This document shows positions 8,928-16,600 of a DNA stretch of 51,060 nucleotides, piece by piece. The notes under the pieces were generated by a model that was given only the letters and a program-made list of their open reading frames with translations, was not told the origin of the DNA and did not search any database. The stretch comes from Pseudomonas extremorientalis (GTDB lineage Bacteria; Pseudomonadota; Gammaproteobacteria; Pseudomonadales; Pseudomonadaceae), in contig NZ_MDGK01000020.1 in NCBI RefSeq assembly GCF_001870465.1, forward strand, positions 1-51,060. Direction: 5' to 3'. A program made the position numbers and the translations under genes. Within the stretch, counting starts at the first letter, position 1, and each line of letters starts with the position of its first letter.

Positions 8928-9692
8928 ATGCATACCCCTTCCGTCTCCATGAACGACGAGCAAAAAGGCGCGGTGATCGCCGACGACAAACGCTGGAACA
9001 CCCGCGCGCTGATCGTTGACGACGATGTACCGATCCGTGAACTGCTGATCGACTACCTGGCCCGCTTCGGCATTCTCGCCAGCGGCGTCACCGACGGTAC
9101 GGCGATGCGCCAGGCCATGCAGGCCGAAACCTTCGACGTGGTGGTGCTCGACCTGATGCTGCCGGGCGAAGACGGCCTGTCGCTGTGCCGCTGGCTGCGC
9201 GCGGAATCGGATATCCCGATCCTGATGCTCACCGCCCGCTGCGAACCCACTGACCGCATCATCGGCCTGGAGCTGGGCGCCGACGATTACATGTCCAAGC
9301 CCTTCGAACCCCGTGAGCTGGTAGCGCGCATCCAGACCATCCTGCGCCGTGTGCGTGACGACCGTACCGAACAACGCGCCAATATCCGCTTCGACAATTG
9401 GCGCCTCAACAGCGTGCTGCGCCAACTGGTCGCCGACGATGGCCTGGTGGTGCCGCTGTCCAACGCGGAATTTCGCCTGCTGTGGGTATTCATCGAACGT
9501 CCGCGCCGGGTGTTGAGCCGCGAACAACTGTTGGATGCCGCCCGTGGCCGCTCCATCGAAGCCTTTGATCGCAGCATCGATTTGCTGGTGTCGCGCCTGC
9601 GGCAAAAACTCGGGGATGATCCCAAGGCGCCCCAATTGATCAAGACCGTGCGGGGTGAAGGCTACCTGTTCGACGCCCGGGATATCGGTTGA
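8928..9692 (+). CDS. OmpR-family response regulator
   Basis: A 254-residue DNA-binding response regulator. The receiver domain (about 25-140) has the acidic pair DDD at 31-33, phospho-acceptor Asp75 in VVVLDLMLPG and Lys124 in YMSKPF. The C-terminal winged helix (about 150-250) has the usual NAEFRLLWVF and SREQLLDAARG plus RSIDLLVSRLRQKL. Alternative starts are the ATG at 8949 or longer upstream extensions; 8928 is preceded by a weak GGCAG. Its stop codon overlaps the kinase start (TGATG), so the two are translationally coupled. The stimulus and regulon are not evident from neighbours. Confidence 0.93.
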   Translation: MHTPSVSMNDEQKGAVIADDKRWNTRALIVDDDVPIRELLIDYLARFGILASGVTDGTAMRQAMQAETFDVVVLDLMLPGEDGLSLCRWLRAESDIPILMLTARCEPTDRIIGLELGADDYMSKPFEPRELVARIQTILRRVRDDRTEQRANIRFDNWRLNSVLRQLVADDGLVVPLSNAEFRLLWVFIERPRRVLSREQLLDAARGRSIEAFDRSIDLLVSRLRQKLGDDPKAPQLIKTVRGEGYLFDARDIG

Positions 9693-10726
9693 TGCGCAAC
9701 GCCTTCAACACGCTGTTCGGTCGACTGTTTGGCGTGTTGCTGGTGGCGATTGTGCTGGCTCATGTGCTGGCCATTTCCTGGTTTCGCTATTACGGCCCGC
9801 CTCCGCCACCGCCTCAGGAGACCTTTGTCGAGCAGCCGGACGGCACGATGAAACACCTGGCCAGGCACAAGCGACCATGGTTTGGTGGCCCGGTGGTGCC
9901 ACTGACGTTCCAGTTCATCTCGTTGATCATCGCCGCCTGGTACGGTGCCAAGCTGCTGAGCCGGCCGATCCAGCGCCTGAGCGAAGCTGCCGAGCGCCTG
10001 AGCCTGGACCTCGACAGCCCGCCCCTCGACGAATCTGGCCCGCGTGAGGCACAGCAAGCGGCGTCGACTTTCAACCTGATGCAGCGACGCATCCGCGAGC
10101 AAGTCAGCCAACGCGCCCGTATGCTCGGCGCCGTCTCCCATGACCTGCGCACCCCGTTGTCACGCCTGAAGCTGCGCCTGGAACAGATCGAAGACACCCG
10201 GCTGCAAGGCCAGATGCGCCAGGACCTGGACGACATGATCGGCATGCTCGACGCGACCCTGAGCTACCTGCACGAACAACGCACCAGCGAAACCCGGCAT
10301 TGGCTGGACGTGCAGGCGCTGGTCGAGTCGATGAGCGAAAACGCCCAGGACCAGGGTTCCGATGTGCAGTTCGGCGGGACCTGCGCACCGCTGCAAGTGC
10401 AGCCGATGGCCTTGCGATCGTGCCTCAACAACCTGATCGACAACGCCCTGCGGTACGCCGGTTCGGCGCGCATCGAGCTGACAGACAGCCGCGAGGCGCT
10501 GGTCATCCGTGTCATCGACCATGGCCCCGGGATTGCCGCCGACCAGCGTGAGGCGGTGTTCGAACCATTCTATCGGCTGGAAGGCTCACGCAACCGCAAC
10601 TCTGGCGGGGTCGGCCTGGGCATGACGATTTCCAGGGAAGCGGCGGAACGCCTCGGCGGTCGGCTGCACCTGGAAGAAACCCCCGGCGGTGGTTTGACCG
10701 CCGTGATGTGGTTACCACGCGTCTAG
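9692..10726 (+). CDS. EnvZ-type sensor histidine kinase
   Basis: A 344-residue inner-membrane kinase paired with the preceding regulator. TM1 is about 11-29 and TM2 about 68-87. Between them is a short periplasmic loop of about 38 residues that opens with six consecutive prolines (36-41, in YYGPPPPPPQ). A HAMP domain follows, then the dimerisation helix with His150 in AVSHDLRTPLSRL and a HATPase domain (NNLIDNALRYAG, DHGPGI, GGVGLGM). The short sensor loop suggests it reads membrane state or a small ligand, or works with a partner. Its TAG stop shares a CTAG palindrome with the stop of the converging transporter gene. Confidence 0.93.
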   Translation: MRNAFNTLFGRLFGVLLVAIVLAHVLAISWFRYYGPPPPPPQETFVEQPDGTMKHLARHKRPWFGGPVVPLTFQFISLIIAAWYGAKLLSRPIQRLSEAAERLSLDLDSPPLDESGPREAQQAASTFNLMQRRIREQVSQRARMLGAVSHDLRTPLSRLKLRLEQIEDTRLQGQMRQDLDDMIGMLDATLSYLHEQRTSETRHWLDVQALVESMSENAQDQGSDVQFGGTCAPLQVQPMALRSCLNNLIDNALRYAGSARIELTDSREALVIRVIDHGPGIAADQREAVFEPFYRLEGSRNRNSGGVGLGMTISREAAERLGGRLHLEETPGGGLTAVMWLPRV

Positions 10727-11784
10727 AGCGGCTTGTCTTCCCGCCGCCCCTGGGCCTGGGTTGCACTCCAGTCCATCAACAGGCTGTAGGCCACCGCCAG
10801 CAGGGTCGGGCCGATAAACAGGCCGATGAAACCAAAGGCAATCAAGCCGCCGAACACCCCGAGCAGCACGATGACCAACGGCAGGTTGCCGCCGCGGCTG
10901 ATCAGGTAAGGCTTGAGCACGTTGTCCACGCCACTGATGATGAACGTGCCCCACACGCCGAGGAACACCGCGTAGGTGTAATCGCCCTTCCAGGCCAGCC
11001 ACGCCGTGGCCGGGATCCACACCAGTGGCGGGCCCATGGGAATCAGGCTGAGCAGGAAGGTGACGATGCCCAGCACCAGCGCACCCGGCACCCCGGCGAT
11101 CAGGAAACCGATCAGCGCCAACAGGGCCTGGGCGGCGGCCGTGCCGATCACGCCGTTGACCACGCGCTGCACGGTGCCGGCCACCAGTTCGATGTAATAG
11201 CCGGCACGCTCGCCGATCAAGCGCTCCAGCAGGCGGTGAACAAACATCGCCAGGCGCGGCCCGTCCCGGTAGAAAAAGAACACGAAGACCAGGCTCAGGG
11301 TCAGTTCTAGAATCCCACCACCGATTTGCGCACTGCGCGCCAACAACCAATTGCCGACCTGCCCCAGGTAGGGCTTGATGCTGACCATCAAGGCCGCGCC
11401 CTGTTGGTCAATGCTGTCCCACATGGCCACCAGCCGCTCACCGACTAAGGGGATCGAGCCGAGCCAGGCAGGTGCCTCCGGCAGGCCGTCAACCTGGATA
11501 TCCTTGATCAACGCCGTCGCATCGCGCACGTGATCCGCGAGGTTGAAGCCCAGCCACACCAGCGGCAGCGCCACCAGCAGCATCCAACCCAACGTCAGGA
11601 TGCCGGCGGCCAGGGATTCGCGCCCCCCCAGCCAGCGGGTGAGCAGGACCATCAACGGCCAACTGGCAAATGCCAGTACCGCGCCCCAGAACAGCGCCGA
11701 CCAGAACGGCGCCATCACCCAGAAACTGGCACCGAACAGCACCAGCAGCAGGATTTGCACCAGTAGGCGATCGTTATTGAGCAT
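10723..11784 (-). CDS. AI-2E / PerM family transporter
   Basis: A 353-residue polytopic inner-membrane protein. Hydrophobic segments are at about 9-45 (a pair), 60-80, 150-175, 205-235, 240-275 and 305-335, with the family's conserved C-terminal region (ALVLGIVTFLLSLIPMGPPLVWIPA). The family was named from E. coli TqsA, but members also include Na+/H+ antiporters and permeases, so autoinducer export should not be assumed. It resembles the YdiK subgroup. It ends in a 4-bp overlap with the kinase gene and is the last gene of the leftward block that starts at gpsA. Confidence 0.88.
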   Translation of the reverse strand: MLNNDRLLVQILLLVLFGASFWVMAPFWSALFWGAVLAFASWPLMVLLTRWLGGRESLAAGILTLGWMLLVALPLVWLGFNLADHVRDATALIKDIQVDGLPEAPAWLGSIPLVGERLVAMWDSIDQQGAALMVSIKPYLGQVGNWLLARSAQIGGGILELTLSLVFVFFFYRDGPRLAMFVHRLLERLIGERAGYYIELVAGTVQRVVNGVIGTAAAQALLALIGFLIAGVPGALVLGIVTFLLSLIPMGPPLVWIPATAWLAWKGDYTYAVFLGVWGTFIISGVDNVLKPYLISRGGNLPLVIVLLGVFGGLIAFGFIGLFIGPTLLAVAYSLLMDWSATQAQGRREDKPL

Positions 11785-11821
11785 GGAGTATCTCTAGAAG
11801 AAGGCTGTAGGAAGAGAGCTT

Positions 11822-11848
11822 AGGCGAACGGCGCGGGTCCGTTCGCCT
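11822..11848. terminator. hairpin after the DUF4892 gene
   Basis: AGGCGAACGG and CCGTTCGCCT form a perfect 10-bp stem with a 7-base loop, between the DUF4892 gene and the AI-2E transporter gene. No T run follows on the reverse strand, so termination would be weak; it could equally be a processing hairpin. Confidence 0.5.
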
Positions 11849-11856
11849 TGTAACGG

Positions 11857-12675
11857 TCAGCGTATCAGATGCAGGTGCAGGCCTTTGGTTTCAGCGGAGC
11901 CGGTTTCCATGCGCGCGGCGCGCACACCTTTGTCGACCAGGGCCTGGCGCCAGGCTTCGGCGTTCGGGCCGGTAAGGCTGACGCGCAAGGTGGTATCAAG
12001 GTTCAACCCACGGGAAATCAGGGTCAGCCAGGTGTCGTCAGGGTCGCCGCCCAGCGCGGGGAAATCCAGCTCGCCGGTGCTTTTCAGCTCTCGCAGCAGC
12101 GTTGCGGAGGTGGGCAGAAGGTCGGCCAGCGGCGCGTTGGCGTCCAGTTGCTCCACGTGCAGATAGGCGCGACGGTTGCCACGGGTGATGCCATACAGCA
12201 CCACCAGGGAATTTTCCTGGGGGGCTGCCAGGCGCAGCAGCAGGTATTCCTGCTGGCCGTCGGCGCCGACCAACTTGGCGTTGCCGAACACTTCATTGGC
12301 CCACAGGCTGCTTTCGCCGCAATCCCGGGCCTGGCACCAGAACAGCAACTGCGCGCCCTTCGCCTGCAACGCTTCGCGCGTCGCAGTAAATGCAGCACTG
12401 GAGCTGTGTTCGGCAGGTAATTCATAGGTGATGGCGGTGGCTTGGCCCCGTGCGGTGGCCTGGCCTTCGTAACGCAGCTGGCCGCTGATCTTGCGGATGG
12501 CACCCATGGGGTAGATGCGTTCTTTTTCTTCGGCGGGACGGTAGTCGACGATTTGCGCGTCGACCTGGCGGGCCACGGTGGGCAAGTCCTGGCTACCCGG
12601 TATGTCGGCGGCAAATACCAGTGGGCTCAGCAGGCCCAAGCCCAGGATACGGATACATCCGTTACGCACGCTCAT
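11857..12675 (-). CDS. DUF4892 domain-containing exported protein
   Basis: A 272-residue protein with a signal peptide (about 1-22, LGLGLLSPLVFA before ADIPG). The body resembles the Pseudomonas DUF4892 family: a YPMG.IRKISGQLRYEG segment, a strand-rich centre and a conserved CQARDCGESSLWANEVFGNA stretch with a cysteine pair. The C-terminal half has an OmpA-like feel (STATLLRELKSTGELDFPAL) but no clear peptidoglycan-binding motif. Function is unknown; it is probably periplasmic. Its ATG overlaps the stop of an 18-codon ORF in an ATGA arrangement. Confidence 0.85.
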   Translation of the reverse strand: MSVRNGCIRILGLGLLSPLVFAADIPGSQDLPTVARQVDAQIVDYRPAEEKERIYPMGAIRKISGQLRYEGQATARGQATAITYELPAEHSSSAAFTATREALQAKGAQLLFWCQARDCGESSLWANEVFGNAKLVGADGQQEYLLLRLAAPQENSLVVLYGITRGNRRAYLHVEQLDANAPLADLLPTSATLLRELKSTGELDFPALGGDPDDTWLTLISRGLNLDTTLRVSLTGPNAEAWRQALVDKGVRAARMETGSAETKGLHLHLIR

Positions 12676-12728
12676 AGGATCAACGAGCCCTGGCCATCGG
12701 CGGTCACAGCGGTGTTGAAGTAGTTCAT
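12672..12728 (-). CDS. possible 18-residue leader peptide coupled to the DUF4892 gene
   Basis: The reverse strand reads MNYFNTAVTADGQGSLIL and then TGA. AAAGGGAG lies just upstream of its ATG, a better ribosome binding site than anything directly in front of the DUF4892 gene, whose ATG overlaps its stop (ATGA). This layout fits translational coupling. It could be a real micro-protein, a regulatory leader, or the tail of a longer gene lost by deletion. No family is recognised. Confidence 0.5.
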   Translation of the reverse strand: MNYFNTAVTADGQGSLIL

Positions 12729-12777
12729 GGTTGACTCCCTTTCAATCCGCCCAGCCTCGGCAGTTGACCGCCCCAAG

Positions 12778-13632
12778 TCAAGGCGCGCAGAAGAACCGAT
12801 TGAAACAGTCTGCAACAAGGACCGCGCCGGGCTCGTCATTCAGGTGTAAATGATGGCCGCCTGGCAGCGTGGTCACGGTAAAGGGTAGCTGGGAAAGCAA
12901 TTCGGAATGTTTCGCCAGCATGCCATCAGCCGCGACCACCAACTGTGTAGGGCAACCCACACGCCGCACGAAAGCCATTGCCTGCTCATCGGTCAGACGC
13001 ATCGGCGAAGCCAGGGTCAGGCGGCTGTCGGTGCGCCAGGTGTAACCGCCCGGCACTGGCATCAGACCGCGTTGGGCCAGCAGTTCCGCGGCTTCGCGAC
13101 TGACCGCCACCACGCCTTTCATGCGCGCCTCGACCGCTCGATCCAGGGTGCTATAGACCGGCTTGCGTTTGTCCTGCAGGTTCAATTGCGCCTGCAACGC
13201 CATGCCCAAGCGTTCGGCGGCGTTGTCACCGCTGGCAGTGGGCGGGATCACCCCGTCGATCAATCCCAGGTGCGTCACCCGTTCCGGCAGCGCACCGGCC
13301 AGCACCAGGGAAACGATGGCGCCGAGGGAGTGGCCAAGTAATGCAAAACGTTTCCAACCCAGTTGCTCGGCGACGTGCAACACGTCGTACACGTAATCCC
13401 ACAAGGCGTAACCGGCGCCGATAGGACGATGCGCCGAATGCCCATGCCCGGCCATATCCAGTGCAACGATGCGCAAGCCCTGGAGTTTCGGCGCCAGTCG
13501 CGCAAAGCTGTTGGCGTTGTCCAGCCAGCCATGCAGCGCGATCACCGGCAAACCGTCCTCGGGCCCGAACAGATGGGCCGCCAACTCGATATGCGGCAGG
13601 CTCAGGCGCACTTCTTCGACCGGTGTGCTCAT
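12778..13632 (-). CDS. alpha/beta hydrolase
   Basis: A 284-residue hydrolase. It has the oxyanion-type HGW (34-36), the nucleophile elbow GHSLGA with Ser102, an Asp in VVAADGML and the catalytic His in LPGGHHLHLN. That gives a complete, canonical triad. The N-terminal arrangement (LALDMAGHGHS) is like that of epoxide-hydrolase/esterase relatives. It has no signal peptide. The ATG at 13632 overlaps the stop of the preceding hydrolase gene (ATGA), so I preferred it to a start two codons upstream. Substrate is unknown. Confidence 0.9.
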   Translation of the reverse strand: MSTPVEEVRLSLPHIELAAHLFGPEDGLPVIALHGWLDNANSFARLAPKLQGLRIVALDMAGHGHSAHRPIGAGYALWDYVYDVLHVAEQLGWKRFALLGHSLGAIVSLVLAGALPERVTHLGLIDGVIPPTASGDNAAERLGMALQAQLNLQDKRKPVYSTLDRAVEARMKGVVAVSREAAELLAQRGLMPVPGGYTWRTDSRLTLASPMRLTDEQAMAFVRRVGCPTQLVVAADGMLAKHSELLSQLPFTVTTLPGGHHLHLNDEPGAVLVADCFNRFFCAP

Positions 13633-14432
13633 GCGCAACTGCGCTCGCGGGCTTCCCAGCGGGAGAACAGGTTCTTGATCAAGGTCGCGGTGTCCTGGGG
13701 GCGTTCAAGGGGGAACATGTGGCCGCCGGGCATGGTGAGCATTTCGCCCATGGGCAGGCGACCGACGCCGCTGGCGTGGTGACGCATCACCACCCGGCTC
13801 TGGCGGCCGCGCACCACCGCCAGCGGCACCTTCATCTGGCGCACCTGGCCAGGGCTGGTGTGGGGCACGCCCCGGTAGATGCTGATCTCGGTGGCCGGGT
13901 CGAAGCGCAGGCGCAGGCGGTCACCGACCTGGTGCAGGCCGTGTTGCAGGTAAGCGTCGAAGCATTCCGGGTCAAAGCCACGGAACAAGGTCTTGCCGGC
14001 GAAATAGCTGCGCGCGGCGTCCAGGTCGCTGAACTCTTCGCGGCGTCCCAGGGTGCGCCCGGCCGGGGTCAGGCGGTCAATAAAACCAAAGCGCTTGGCC
14101 GCACGGATCACCCAGCGGTCGGCGCGGGTCAGCACCGGCGAATCGAGCATGACCACTCCACGATATAACTGAGGGCAACGCATGGCTGCATGAAGATGCA
14201 AAACGCCCCCGAGGGAATGCCCCACACCCCACACCGGTTCCGGCTGCCGCTCCAGGTGGTGGATCAGCTCATCCACCAGGTTCTGCCAGTTATCGTCCAC
14301 CGGAAACCTGGGGTCGTGACCGTGCTGCGGCAGGTGCGCCACTGCATATTCCGGGGCCAGGGCGGCAAACAGCTTGCCGTAGGTGGCCGAGGGGAAACCA
14401 TTGGCGTGGGCGAAAAACACATGCTGCGACAT
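13629..14432 (-). CDS. alpha/beta hydrolase with atypical acid position
   Basis: A 267-residue hydrolase-fold protein beginning MSQHVFFAHANGFP. It has the nucleophile elbow GHSLGG (Ser73) and the C-terminal MPGGHMFPLERP (His238). In relatives the acid follows strand 7 in a RGxxSD context; here the motif is RGRQSR, with Arg213 where Asp is expected. Either another acidic residue (for example Asp97 in VMLDSP) completes the triad or the enzyme is altered. It is translationally coupled to the next hydrolase gene. Both probably act on related esters or thioesters, given the acyl-CoA genes upstream, but this is inference. Confidence 0.87.
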   Translation of the reverse strand: MSQHVFFAHANGFPSATYGKLFAALAPEYAVAHLPQHGHDPRFPVDDNWQNLVDELIHHLERQPEPVWGVGHSLGGVLHLHAAMRCPQLYRGVVMLDSPVLTRADRWVIRAAKRFGFIDRLTPAGRTLGRREEFSDLDAARSYFAGKTLFRGFDPECFDAYLQHGLHQVGDRLRLRFDPATEISIYRGVPHTSPGQVRQMKVPLAVVRGRQSRVVMRHHASGVGRLPMGEMLTMPGGHMFPLERPQDTATLIKNLFSRWEARERSCA

Positions 14433-14529
14433 ACCGGATCCATCGACAAAAACAGAGATTGATTGTCACCAGCCCCGACCGCCACAGCAATGACTGTAAC
14501 TGCCAGGAATGATGACACTCACGCCACGC

Positions 14530-14973
14530 CTATCGCGCCGGCGGGTTCTCGCCCAGCGGCACCACCGCCATGGTCAGGCGCGACACGCAATTGGCCTTGC
14601 CATCGTCGCTGGTCAGGCGAATGTCCCACACCTGGGTGGTGCGGCCGATATGGATCGCCTTGGCCACCGCCGTCACCCGCCCACTGCGCACACCGCGCAG
14701 GTGGTTGGCGTTGATCTCCAGGCCCACGCAGTAGAACTTGCTCGCGTCGATGCAAAGATAGGCGGCCATGGAGCCGACGCTCTCGGCCAGGACCACCGAT
14801 GCGCCACCGTGCAACAAGCCATAAGGCTGATGGGTGCGATGGTCGACCACCATGCTGGCGGTCAGCGATTCGTCATCGAAGCTTTCAAAACGGATATCCA
14901 GCAATTCACCGATGGTGTTCTTCTGGATCGCATTGAGTTGGTCAATATTCGGTTGAGTGCGCCACAGGCTCAT
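14530..14973 (-). CDS. hotdog-fold thioesterase (PaaI/MenI type)
   Basis: A 147-residue acyl-CoA thioesterase of the hotdog fold. The signature LLHGGASVVLAESVGSMAA (about 53-71) contains the HGG that sits at the start of the hotdog helix, with the catalytic Glu64 (in LAES) in the place used by PaaI/MenI/EntH enzymes. The start ATG at 14973 lies 31 bp downstream of the acyl-CoA synthetase remnant's stop, so the two were probably one transcription unit. The substrate is likely an acyl- or aryl-CoA but cannot be specified. Confidence 0.9.
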   Translation of the reverse strand: MSLWRTQPNIDQLNAIQKNTIGELLDIRFESFDDESLTASMVVDHRTHQPYGLLHGGASVVLAESVGSMAAYLCIDASKFYCVGLEINANHLRGVRSGRVTAVAKAIHIGRTTQVWDIRLTSDDGKANCVSRLTMAVVPLGENPPAR

Positions 14974-15003
14974 GCGGTTGTCCTTGTTGGTTTTATGATG
15001 GCC

Positions 15004-15769
15004 CTAATCCTGCCACAGAAAGGTTTCGGAACGCTCGCTCCACGTCTGGAAATGTTCACCGTAGGTCGATTCGATCACATTGCGTTTGATCTTGAGCGTC
15101 GGGGTCAGGAAGCCGTCGGCGGTGATGGTCTCAGCGGTTTTGTGCGGGTCCTTGTCGTAGCCGAGCATGGTCGCACCGCTGCGCATTTGCACTTCGCCCG
15201 CAGGATCGATGCGCACCTCGACACCAGGGCACGGCAGGCCGATCCAGCCGATGGACTGTTGACCGGGGCGACATACATGAGAGTAGCCGTAGCTCTCGGT
15301 CATGCCATACACCTCCAGTACGTCCAGGCCCAGGCGCTGATACCAGCGCAGCAGGGCCTCGGGCACCGGCGCCGCCCCGGACAGTGCGATGCGCAACGCA
15401 TCCAGGCCCAGTCCAGCGAGCACCTTGTGGCCCACGCGCTTACCGATGAAGGGTAGACGCATCAGGGTGTCCAGGCGTTTTTCCGGGATTTTGGCGTAGA
15501 CGCCCATCTGGAATTTGGTCCAGATACGCGGTACGCCAAACAGTGCGGTCGGACGTGCCCTGCGCAGGTCGGTCAGAAACGTCTCCAGGCTTTCGGCAAA
15601 AAACACTGTCTGCCCGGTGTAGATCGCCGCCATTTCCACAAACATGCGCTCGGCCACATGGCACAGCGGCAGGTAGGACAGCAGGCGGTCGCCCTCCCCC
15701 AACCCGAATAATTCGGTGCCACGGGTGGCGGCAAACCCCAGCGCCGGAGCTGTGCATCACGCCTTTGGG
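15004..15769 (-). pseudogene. remnant of an AMP-binding acyl-CoA synthetase
   Basis: About 255 codons survive of an enzyme that normally has about 550. Similarity starts abruptly at PKGVMHS (from 15769), so everything up to and including most of the TSGTTG-type nucleotide-binding signature is missing. The frame then shifts after HSSG: the next family-like stretch ALGFAATRGTEL starts at 15744 in another frame, consistent with loss of two bases in a GCGC run. Family sequence continues to YDKDPHKTAETITADGFL, then jumps to TPTLKIKRNVIE near the C terminus. The GDxG and the hinge with the catalytic lysine region in between are absent. The remnant cannot be functional. Confidence 0.9.
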
Positions 15770-15796
15770 ATAGCACACACAAAGCCGCGATAACGC

Positions 15797-16246
15797 CTAC
15801 GAATTCTTCACGCTGACCAGGCTCATCAGCCCCGCCAGCGGGAAATCCCCTTCCAGTTCCGCCAGGCTGGCGGTGTGCATCGGCTGCGGCTGGCGCTGAT
15901 GACCATGCTGCAGAAAGCTGATCAGGCTGCCCACCAGGGGCTGATGGCTGACCAGCAGCACATTGTCGTCGGTGTCGAGCTTTTCCAGCACCTGCAACGG
16001 GCTGCCATCGGGCGTCAGCCAGGGCACCGTGCGAATCTGCGCCTCGAAGCCCAACGCATCACGCACCAGATGCGCGGTCTGCTGCGCCCGCACATAGGGG
16101 CTGGCGATAATCGCGCTGAGGGGCTGGCCGATCAGGTGCGCGGCACTGCGCAACACTTCGCCACGGCCATGCTCGGTGAGGTTGCGTTCGGCATCGGTGC
16201 GCGCATGCCCTTCCGCCTCGCCGTGGCGCAGTATCCACAACTTCAT
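15797..16246 (-). CDS. sixA: phosphohistidine phosphatase SixA
   Basis: A 149-residue member of the histidine phosphatase superfamily. The catalytic RHG (7-9) is at the N terminus (MKLWILRHGEAE), and the second His is in LLVSHQPLVG. Its size and lack of other domains match SixA, which dephosphorylates phospho-His on HPt domains or on nitrogen-PTS proteins. That is relevant because a hybrid kinase gene lies only 5 kb away, though a link is speculative. Its ATG overlaps the stop of the DUF4389 gene (ATGA). Confidence 0.93.
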   Translation of the reverse strand: MKLWILRHGEAEGHARTDAERNLTEHGRGEVLRSAAHLIGQPLSAIIASPYVRAQQTAHLVRDALGFEAQIRTVPWLTPDGSPLQVLEKLDTDDNVLLVSHQPLVGSLISFLQHGHQRQPQPMHTASLAELEGDFPLAGLMSLVSVKNS

Positions 16247-16590
16247 AGTTTCGGCTCTTCATCACGCACCGGGTGCGGCGCCGGCGGCACGCTGTGGGCG
16301 GCTTCGCCCTCGGGTGCGCGCGGGGTCGGCCAGTCGGCGAACGGCCACGGCTTTTGCTCGGTATGGAAGCTGCCGAAACGACCGATCTGCGCCAGGAACT
16401 GGCTGAGGCTGTCGCCGAAGTTCATCAGGCCCAGGTTCGGGGCGCCGTAGACCAGGCGGTAGATCAGTTGCACCACCACCAGCGCGCCGAGCAGGAACTG
16501 CGCCACCTGCCAAACCAGGGCAAACACCAGCATCCACAGGATGCGCAGGGCAATGGATTCGTACTTGGGGGCTGCTTGCGGATCGTTCAT
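16243..16590 (-). CDS. DUF4389 domain-containing membrane protein
   Basis: A 115-residue protein from the ATG at 16590, which is preceded by GAGGAA. The hydrophobic region at about 14-46 (ILWMLVFALVWQVAQFLLGA and beyond) could form one or two membrane segments, followed by LMNFGDSLSQFLAQIGRF, the conserved part of DUF4389. The tail is proline- and charge-rich. Function is unknown. It starts 10 bp after gpsA and overlaps sixA, so the three are probably co-transcribed. Confidence 0.85.
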   Translation of the reverse strand: MNDPQAAPKYESIALRILWMLVFALVWQVAQFLLGALVVVQLIYRLVYGAPNLGLMNFGDSLSQFLAQIGRFGSFHTEQKPWPFADWPTPRAPEGEAAHSVPPAPHPVRDEEPKL

Positions 16591-16600
16591 GACGCGTTCC

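Noticed and set aside
10723..11784. Quorum-sensing function from the AI-2E transporter name
   Set aside because: The family includes ion antiporters and other permeases; no lux-type or lsr genes are nearby.
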